Shown one piece after another: positions 1-5,512 of a DNA stretch of 16,601 nt. Under the pieces are notes generated by a model. It was not told the DNA's origin. It ran no database searches and saw only the letters and a program-made list of their open reading frames with translations. The first letter of the stretch is position 1. Every line of letters starts with the position of its first letter. The position numbers and the translations under genes are program-made. Source of the stretch: B16-G9 sp964455635 (GTDB lineage: Bacteria > Bacteroidota > Bacteroidia > Bacteroidales > F082). Location of the stretch: positions 1-16,601 of the forward strand of contig CAYVWX010000042.1 of NCBI GenBank assembly GCA_964455635.1, read 5' to 3'.

Positions 1-47
1 GCTCCGTTAGGAGCGTAATATTTATAGCCTCGGGTGTTAACCCGAGG
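1..47. repeat. REP-like double hairpin with GTTA loops
   Basis: Two perfect hairpins lie side by side. GCTCC-GTTA-GGAGC occupies 1-14 and CCTCGGGT-GTTA-ACCCGAGG occupies 28-47, with an AT-rich 13-base spacer between them. Both have the same four-base loop. I recall similar palindromes in Bacteroidota spacers, where they resemble REP elements mobilised by RAYT (IS200-like) transposases, but no such transposase is in the window. The left edge is at the window boundary, so the element may extend further. Confidence 0.5.
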
Positions 48-76
48 TAAAAAAATAAAGCAGACCCGTTTTGGTG

Positions 77-104
77 TGATTTTCGAGGGCGAAGCCGAAA
101 ATCA
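77..104. repeat. Inverted repeat in aldolase upstream region
   Basis: TGATTTTC at 77-84 pairs with GAAAATCA at 97-104, and a short inner GGC-GAA-GCC hairpin sits at 88-96. There is no T-tract after it, so it is not a typical terminator. It is another palindromic piece in the repeat-rich leader; its function is not recognisable. Confidence 0.45.
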
Positions 105-133
105 TGACAAAACATAAAAAATAGATTAACAGA

Positions 134-172
134 TTTACCCTGTGGAATAGTTTTTAAATTCCACAGGGTAAA
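134..172. repeat. 15-bp perfect hairpin just upstream of aldolase start
   Basis: The arm at 134-148 (TTTACCCTGTGGAAT) is the exact reverse complement of 158-172, with a 9-base loop rich in T. The hairpin ends 15 bases before the ATG at 188. If transcribed, it would place a very stable structure in the 5' leader. It could be a dispersed palindromic repeat, an attenuator, or the terminator of a gene to the left of the window. No run of T follows the stem, which argues against a simple Rho-independent terminator on the + strand. Confidence 0.6.
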
Positions 173-187
173 CAAATTTATAATCAC

Positions 188-841
188 ATGAAATTAAACG
201 AAGCAAAAGATATTGTTCTCGATGCCGGCAAACGTCTTATAAAAGAGAGGCTTGTAACCCGATCGTGGGGCAATGTAAGCCTCCGGCTGGATAACCGCCG
301 CATGGTGGTTACACCGTCCGGAAAAAAATATGAAGAGCTGCTGCCTGAACAAATGGTTCTGGTTGATTATTACACTCTAGAGCATGAAGGTATTTATCCG
401 CCAACATCCGAAGTCCTGATGCATGCCGAAATCTTCAAAAACCGTATGGATGTTAATGCCATTATTCATACCCATCAGGTGTATGCTACAACGGTAGCCG
501 TCGCCGGCAAAGAGGTTCCTGCTGTTGTGGACGACCAGGCGCAAATTTTGGGGCCTTCCATACGAGTTACTAAATATGCACCATCAAATTCAGCTCGTCT
601 TGCCCGTGAAATAGTGTCAGGTCTTAAAGGAAGAAATGCCGTGTTAATGGCCAATCACGGTGCACTATGTGTGGGCCGTACCATGGATGAGGCATTTGCA
701 GCAGCGCAGGTTCTTGAAAAAACATGCAAAATATTTATCGGTGCCTCGCTGTTAGGCGGAGCAAAAAAAATTGATCCTGAGGAGGCCTCCCGTTTACACA
801 ACGATTACCTAAGCAATTACTCCCGCAAAGCGGACAGGTGA
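188..841 (+). CDS. Class II aldolase, L-fuculose-phosphate aldolase-like
   Basis: This is a 217-residue cytoplasmic protein of the class II aldolase/adducin N-terminal family, the usual length for L-fuculose-1-phosphate aldolase. Family enzymes use zinc to split sugar phosphates into dihydroxyacetone phosphate and an aldehyde. Visible motifs are WGNVS (27-31), TPSG (42-45), the catalytic-Glu segment PPTSE (E75), the zinc pair HTH (H94, H96) and the third zinc ligand in NHG (H157). All expected catalytic residues are present, so it should be active. The ATG at 188 is used because the conserved N-terminal helix begins directly after it; no Shine-Dalgarno is seen. No fucose isomerase or kinase is nearby, so the substrate is not settled. 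Other family members handle ribulose, rhamnulose or methylthioribulose phosphates. Confidence 0.85.
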   Translation: MKLNEAKDIVLDAGKRLIKERLVTRSWGNVSLRLDNRRMVVTPSGKKYEELLPEQMVLVDYYTLEHEGIYPPTSEVLMHAEIFKNRMDVNAIIHTHQVYATTVAVAGKEVPAVVDDQAQILGPSIRVTKYAPSNSARLAREIVSGLKGRNAVLMANHGALCVGRTMDEAFAAAQVLEKTCKIFIGASLLGGAKKIDPEEASRLHNDYLSNYSRKADR

Positions 842-857
842 TAATCCGGTTTTTTTG

Positions 858-890
858 AAATAGCTTAATTATCAGCTATTTTGTATTTGT
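858..890 (+). terminator. Weak terminator-like hairpin after the aldolase
   Basis: AAATAGCT (858-865) pairs with AGCTATTT (874-881), followed by the T-rich stretch TGTATTTGT. The stem is perfect but low in GC, so termination strength is uncertain. It separates the aldolase from the ffh promoter. Confidence 0.4.
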
Positions 891-934
891 TTTGCGGATA
901 TGAAAAAGCCATAAATACGACCCTGTTTTTTTAT

Positions 935-942
935 TACTTTTG
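935..942 (+). promoter_or_regulatory. Bacteroidota-type -7 promoter element for ffh
   Basis: TACTTTTG matches the Bacteroidota sigma consensus TAnnTTTG exactly, 29 bases before the ffh ATG. No clear TTG/TTTG element lies 19-21 bases upstream, so the -33 half is weak. The call rests on one motif plus position. Confidence 0.5.
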
Positions 943-971
943 CATCCTGAAATTTGAAATAGTGTAATAAT

Positions 972-2300
972 ATGTTTGAAGGTTTAAATGAAAGACTTGA
1001 AAAGTCGTTTAAGATATTAAAGGGACAGGGCAGAATAACCGAAATAAATGTTGCCGAATCGGTTAAAGAGATTCGTAAAGCACTTATTGAGGCCGACGTC
1101 AGCTATAAAATTGCCAAGGAGTTTACGGCAAGAGTAAAGGAAAAAGCATTGGGTGCCAAAGTGCTTACCGCTGTTAAGCCCGGTGACTTGATGGTGAAAA
1201 TTGTCCACGACGAACTTGCCGACCTTATGGGAGGCGAAAATGTAGGTATTAACCTGAAAGGAAGTCCGGCGGTAATTCTAATTGCAGGCTTGCAGGGCTC
1301 GGGTAAAACTACCTTCTCAGCCAAACTGGCCAATTTCCTGAAGTCGAAACAAACCAAAAAACCGCTGCTGGTGGCCGGCGACGTTTACCGTCCCGCTGCC
1401 ATCGACCAGTTAAAAGTGCTGGGTGAACAGGTAAATGTGGAAGTCTTTGCAGAGCCCGAAAACAAAAATCCTGTTGACATTGCCAAAAAAGCCGTTAAAT
1501 ATGCCAAAGAAAACGGAAACAATGTGGTTATTGTGGATACTGCAGGCCGTTTAGCCGTTGATGAGGAGATGATGAATGAAATTGCCGCCATCAAAAAATC
1601 AATAGATCCGCAAGAGATTTTGTTTGTGGTTGATGCCATGACCGGCCAGGATGCCGTAAACACTGCCAAGGCTTTTAACGACCGGCTCGATTTCGATGGT
1701 GTTGTTCTTACCAAACTCGATGGCGATACCCGCGGTGGTGCCGCTCTTACCATAAAAGCGGTGGTTGACAAACCCATTAAATTTGTGGGTATCGGCGAAA
1801 AAATGGAAGCACTGGATCTATTTCATCCCAGTCGTATGGCCGATCGTATCCTCGGAATGGGTGACATTGTTACCCTGGTTGAAAAAGCTCAGGAACAGTT
1901 TGACGATGAGGAAGCCCGGAAGCTGCAAAAGAAAATTGCTAAAAATCAATTTGATTTTAACGACTTTTTAAAACAGATAAAGCAGATTAAAAAAATGGGG
2001 AACATCAAAGATTTGATGGGCATGATTCCCGGCATGGGCAAGGCGGTTAAAGATATGGATATCGACGATGACGCTTTTAAAGGTATTGAGGCCATTATTT
2101 ATTCCATGACCCCTGAAGAACGTGCCAACCCGAAGCTATTAAACGGTTCGCGACGTAAAAGAATTGCCACAGGCAGCGGCAGCGATATTCAGGAGGTAAA
2201 CCGGTTGATAAAACAGTTTGCCGAAACCAGTAAAGTGATGAAAAAACTGACTACCGGAGGAGGAAAAAATATGATGCGGATGATGAGAGGAAGAAGGTAG
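972..2300 (+). CDS. ffh: Signal recognition particle protein Ffh
   Basis: Ffh is the SRP54-type GTPase that binds 4.5S RNA and signal sequences of nascent membrane proteins and delivers the ribosome to FtsY at the membrane. The product is 442 residues, close to the 453 of E. coli. The order is the N helical bundle (about 1-90), the G domain with P-loop GLQGSGKTT (106-114), DTAGR (189-193) and TKLDG (247-251), then the methionine-rich M domain. The M domain shows the finger-loop segment LMGMIPG (348-354) and the RNA-binding segment SRRKRIATGSG (393-403), and ends in MMRMMRGRR. The ATG at 972 begins the conserved N domain (MFEGLNERL). A -7 motif stands 29 bases upstream. folD follows after 59 bases, which suits co-transcription. 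Confidence 0.98.
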   Translation: MFEGLNERLEKSFKILKGQGRITEINVAESVKEIRKALIEADVSYKIAKEFTARVKEKALGAKVLTAVKPGDLMVKIVHDELADLMGGENVGINLKGSPAVILIAGLQGSGKTTFSAKLANFLKSKQTKKPLLVAGDVYRPAAIDQLKVLGEQVNVEVFAEPENKNPVDIAKKAVKYAKENGNNVVIVDTAGRLAVDEEMMNEIAAIKKSIDPQEILFVVDAMTGQDAVNTAKAFNDRLDFDGVVLTKLDGDTRGGAALTIKAVVDKPIKFVGIGEKMEALDLFHPSRMADRILGMGDIVTLVEKAQEQFDDEEARKLQKKIAKNQFDFNDFLKQIKQIKKMGNIKDLMGMIPGMGKAVKDMDIDDDAFKGIEAIIYSMTPEERANPKLLNGSRRKRIATGSGSDIQEVNRLIKQFAETSKVMKKLTTGGGKNMMRMMRGRR

Positions 2301-2359
2301 CGTACTGTGTCGTTTTAAAAAAAAACGATAAAAAATTGTTAACCGTTAAAAAAACAACC

Positions 2360-3262
2360 ATGGCAAAAGCAAATAAAAAAGGACAGCTCCTCGATGGTAA
2401 ACTGGTAGCCGGGGCTTTAAAAGAGTCGATTAAAAAAGAGGTTGCCCAAATAATTGACCGCGGTGAGGACGGTCCGCATCTGGCTGCCGTTATTGTTGGC
2501 AACGACCCCGCCAGCGAAACTTATGTTGCCAGCAAAGAAAAAGCCGCCAAAAATGTTGGTATGATGTCATCGGTATATCGTTACCCTGCCGATATTTCGG
2601 AAAAAGAGCTGTTGGAAGTCATTGATTTTTTAAATCGTGACCCTGAAATTACCGGTTTCATTGTCCAGCTCCCGCTGCCGGAACATATCCGTGAAGACAA
2701 AATTATTGAGCGTATTAAACCCTCCAAGGATGTGGATGGATTTAATCCGGTTAATGTGGGTAAAATGGCCATCGGACAGCCCGGTTTTGTATCGGCTACC
2801 CCGGCAGGAATAATGGAAATATTGCGTTACTATAAAATTGATACCGAGGGAAAAAACTGTGTAGTACTCGGCCGGTCAAATATTGTTGGTTCACCCATGA
2901 GTATTTTAATGTCGAAAAAAAGTACTCCCGGCAACGCAACGGTTACACTGTGCCACAGCAAAACCCAAAACCTGGAAAAAATTACCCGTGATGCCGATAT
3001 TTTAATTGCGGCTATCGGAAGTCCCCGCTTTGTAAAAGCCGACATGGTAAAAGAAGGGGCGGTAGTTATCGACGTGGGAATCCATCGTGTTGAAGACAAA
3101 ACAACCAAAAAAGGTTATAAACTTGTAGGTGATGTTGATTTTGACGAGGTTAAAAAGAAAGCTTCATACATAACGCCGGTTCCCGGGGGTGTAGGCCCTA
3201 TGACCATCGCTTCGTTGCTTAACAATACCCTGAAAGCTTATAATTCGGAATATTACGGCTGA
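2360..3262 (+). CDS. folD: Bifunctional methylenetetrahydrofolate dehydrogenase / cyclohydrolase FolD
   Basis: FolD converts 5,10-methylene-THF to 10-formyl-THF through NADP-dependent oxidation and then hydrolysis, feeding purine and formyl-Met synthesis in the cytoplasm. From the ATG at 2360 the protein has 300 residues, close to the family norm. Visible motifs are the catalytic segment ETYVASKEKA (Y55, K59), QLPLP (103-107), KDVDGFNP (D124, D126), the dinucleotide-binding GRSNIVGSP (171-179) and the C-terminal signature PVPGGVGPMT (273-282). An in-frame TTG at 2336 could add eight residues, but the ATG places the start nearer the conserved domain and TTG starts are rare, so 2360 is preferred. 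It follows ffh closely and is followed at once by a hairpin plus T-run, so ffh-folD probably form one transcript. Confidence 0.97.
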   Translation: MAKANKKGQLLDGKLVAGALKESIKKEVAQIIDRGEDGPHLAAVIVGNDPASETYVASKEKAAKNVGMMSSVYRYPADISEKELLEVIDFLNRDPEITGFIVQLPLPEHIREDKIIERIKPSKDVDGFNPVNVGKMAIGQPGFVSATPAGIMEILRYYKIDTEGKNCVVLGRSNIVGSPMSILMSKKSTPGNATVTLCHSKTQNLEKITRDADILIAAIGSPRFVKADMVKEGAVVIDVGIHRVEDKTTKKGYKLVGDVDFDEVKKKASYITPVPGGVGPMTIASLLNNTLKAYNSEYYG

Positions 3263-3287
3263 GGATGTTTTAAACAATATCCTTTTT
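3263..3287 (+). terminator. Rho-independent terminator after folD
   Basis: GGATGTT (3263-3269) pairs with AATATCC (3276-3282) around a 6-base loop, with one G-T wobble, and TTTTT follows directly at 3283-3287. It begins on the base after the folD stop codon, the classical arrangement. The stem is short and moderate in GC. Confidence 0.6.
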
Positions 3288-3372
3288 CTAAAAACAATCT
3301 GCAACCGGATTTTTACCACCGGTTACTTTGTGTAAGATGTTGTAAACCATTTAACTGTCAAATATTATTCAG

Positions 3373-4629
3373 ATGATTTTTCGCCTTTTTATACTTTTTG
3401 TTTCGGCAATCCTAACCTTAACAACCTACGGCCAAACGCCCGGCTGTACCGACCGCAGAGCCAACAATTTTAATCCCGATGCCACTGTTAACGATGGCAG
3501 TTGCACCTACAACATCACGCTGTTTACGCCAAAATTACGATATGTACTTCCCGATGAAATTGACGAAACATCCGGCCTTGCCTTTTTTAACGGTGGATTA
3601 TGGACTCACAACGACAGTGGGGGAGAGCCTGTTATTTACAGGATTGATACTGCTACCGGCACCATTGTACAGCGCATCACCCTCGAAAATGCCACCAACG
3701 TTGATTGGGAAGATTTAACCGATGATTCGCTATTTGTATATGTTGGCGATTTTGGCAACAATTCGGGAAACCGGAAAGATTTAAAAATTTATAAGGTAAA
3801 AAAAGCCGACATCCCGGCAACAGGCGATGCCGTTGTTTCACCGGTGATTATTAATTTTTACTATCCCGACCAGCCGCACCTGAAAATTGAAAAGCGCCGT
3901 TATAACAATTTTGATTGTGAATCGGTTATGGCTGTGGATGATTCGTTGTATCTTTTTTCAAAAGATTGGCAGGATCAAAAAACAAGAGTTTATGCTTTGC
4001 CCAAAGAGCCCGGAAATTATGCTGCTGCTTTGGTTGATTCGTTTAATGTTTCGGGACTTGTAACTGCTGCCGATTACAACGAAAAAGCCGGTGAAGTGGT
4101 GCTGCTCGGTTATACCAATCAGTCGTGGATTCCTTTTGTATGGTTGCTTTTCGATTACCACGGACATCGTTTCTTTTCAGGCAACAAACGCCGTATCGAC
4201 ATGCCGAACATTATGACTACACAAACAGAAGGTTTTGCTTATGTTAATGGAAAAGAGGCTGTATTAAGCTCTGAACGAACACGGCTCGGCAGTCAGAGTG
4301 CTTATACTTTAAATACCGATAAATGGACAGGCCAACCGCCTTCGGTTGTGATTGAAAACGGAGGCAACAAGTTTGACTTTTTAATAAGTCCCAATCCTGT
4401 TAAAGGCTCCAAAATAAACCTGAACGTTTCCAATATTCCCGACGGACAATACAAACTTTTGCTGTACGATTCATCGGGAAGGTTGCTTCAATACAAAAAA
4501 ATTGCCCTGAAACGTAAAAAAGGCACGCTTACCCTTACTTTAAAAACGTTCAAATTACGGGCAGGCTCCTATACCGTTAAATTGGTTAACGGCAGCAAAG
4601 CCGTTTCAAAAACTTTTATAAAAAGATAA
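3373..4629 (+). CDS. Secreted beta-propeller-like protein with T9SS sorting domain
   Basis: The 418-residue product starts with a signal peptide (about 1-20, ending near TTYGQ). A Cys module follows, GCTD...DGSC (24-44), of the NPDATVNDGSC type common in secreted Bacteroidota proteins. Residues 50-325 look like a beta-propeller: SGLAFFNGGLWTHNDSGG near 67-84, then DWEDLTDD and YVGDFGNN (111-130). Residues 337-418 (SPNPVKGSKI ... GSYTVKL ... TFIKR) form a T9SS type A sorting domain, so the protein should cross the outer membrane and be surface-attached or released. No enzyme motif is recognised. The -7-like TTACTTTG at 3323-3330 is a possible promoter, one base from consensus. The stop codon shares a base with the queE start (TAATG), suggesting translational coupling to an unrelated cytoplasmic enzyme. 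Confidence 0.8.
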   Translation: MIFRLFILFVSAILTLTTYGQTPGCTDRRANNFNPDATVNDGSCTYNITLFTPKLRYVLPDEIDETSGLAFFNGGLWTHNDSGGEPVIYRIDTATGTIVQRITLENATNVDWEDLTDDSLFVYVGDFGNNSGNRKDLKIYKVKKADIPATGDAVVSPVIINFYYPDQPHLKIEKRRYNNFDCESVMAVDDSLYLFSKDWQDQKTRVYALPKEPGNYAAALVDSFNVSGLVTAADYNEKAGEVVLLGYTNQSWIPFVWLLFDYHGHRFFSGNKRRIDMPNIMTTQTEGFAYVNGKEAVLSSERTRLGSQSAYTLNTDKWTGQPPSVVIENGGNKFDFLISPNPVKGSKINLNVSNIPDGQYKLLLYDSSGRLLQYKKIALKRKKGTLTLTLKTFKLRAGSYTVKLVNGSKAVSKTFIKR

Positions 4630-5258
4630 TGACTGCAACAAACGATATTTTTGAAGGAGGCCGGAAGCTGCCGGTTATGGAGGAGTTTTATACCCTTCAG
4701 GGAGAAGGGTTTAACATGGGTAAGGCTGCCTGGTTTATGCGTGTTGGCGGTTGCGATGTTGGCTGCAGTTGGTGCGACAGCAAGGAGTCGTGGAATGCGG
4801 CTCTTTTTCCTCCGGTAGAAGTTGACCCCATCATTAAAAAGGTTGCTGCAGCCCCTGCCAAAACAGTAGTGGTAACAGGCGGAGAACCTTCCAATTATCC
4901 GCTTGATTATCTTACTACCGAGCTTCATAAACAGGGTGTGCGCACCATGGTTGAAACATCAGGTGTAAACCATTTAAGCGGTGCCTGGGACTGGATTTGT
5001 TTGTCGCCAAAACAATTTTCGCCTCCTTTGGAAGAAAATTTTCCCCGTGCCAACGAGTTAAAAGTAATTATTCAAAAACCTGCCGATTTACGGTGGGCCG
5101 AGCGCAATGCCAAAAAGGTCAACAGCGAATGCCTTCTTTTTTTGCAACCCGAATGGAGTGTGGCAGAGGAGATAATGGAACTGCTTACCAACTATGTTAT
5201 GCAGCATCCCCAATGGCGGATATCGCTGCAAAGCCATAAGTATATGGGAATTCCTTAA
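4629..5258 (+). CDS. queE: 7-carboxy-7-deazaguanine synthase QueE (radical SAM)
   Basis: QueE is a radical SAM enzyme that rearranges 6-carboxy-tetrahydropterin to 7-carboxy-7-deazaguanine in the queuosine tRNA modification pathway. The 209-residue protein has the substrate segment FYTLQGEG (20-27), the iron-sulfur cluster triad C42-x3-C46-x2-C49, the SAM-binding TGGEP (83-87), LSPK (125-128), LQPEW (172-176) and the C-terminal LQSHKYMGIP. The triad has the canonical CxxxCxxC spacing. No queC, queD or queF is in the window. The ATG overlaps the stop of the preceding secreted-protein gene by one base, so the two are very probably co-transcribed. A weak hairpin follows within 25 bases of its stop. 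Confidence 0.94.
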   Translation: MTATNDIFEGGRKLPVMEEFYTLQGEGFNMGKAAWFMRVGGCDVGCSWCDSKESWNAALFPPVEVDPIIKKVAAAPAKTVVVTGGEPSNYPLDYLTTELHKQGVRTMVETSGVNHLSGAWDWICLSPKQFSPPLEENFPRANELKVIIQKPADLRWAERNAKKVNSECLLFLQPEWSVAEEIMELLTNYVMQHPQWRISLQSHKYMGIP

Positions 5259-5278
5259 CCCCCGTCAGATAATCATTG

Positions 5279-5297
5279 AATGGCAGTCTGCCATTTT
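5279..5297 (+). terminator. Terminator-like hairpin after queE
   Basis: AATGGCA (5279-5285) pairs with TGCCATT (5289-5295) around a 3-base loop, followed by two more T. The short T-run makes it a weak candidate. It lies 20 bases past the queE stop. Confidence 0.4.
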
Positions 5298-5429
5298 CAA
5301 ATATAAAACTCAGATAGCAAATTCCAAAAAACAAACCTAGTGGAGTTTGCAAAAACATTTCATACTCATTCTAATGGGTAGAATCCCCCATTGTGTCTGC
5401 TTTTTGACGCAGATGTAGTGATATCCCCT

Positions 5430-5461
5430 ATTGTAAACACCGGTGCTTAAAAATATTTTTG
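5430..5461 (+). promoter_or_regulatory. Strong Bacteroidota-type promoter for the S74 fiber gene
   Basis: ATTG at 5430-5433 fits the -33 element, and TATTTTTG at 5454-5461 matches TAnnTTTG exactly, with 20 bases between them, the expected spacing. The predicted transcript would start near 5468, leaving a leader of about 45 bases before the ATG at 5513. This is the best promoter match in the window. Confidence 0.7.
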
Positions 5462-5512
5462 CCGCATTAAAGCAGACTACCTGCTTGCTTATCTTAATTA
5501 ATAAACTGTTTT

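Noticed and set aside
1385..1777. Open frame of 130 codons on the - strand
   Set aside because: Antisense to the Ffh G domain; no family features.
2336..2359. TTG start giving eight extra residues to FolD
   Set aside because: The ATG at 2360 gives the usual family length; the extra residues match nothing known.
3479..3718. + strand frame of 79 codons inside the propeller gene
   Set aside because: It overlaps the propeller gene in another frame, and the main frame carries clear signal, Cys and T9SS motifs.
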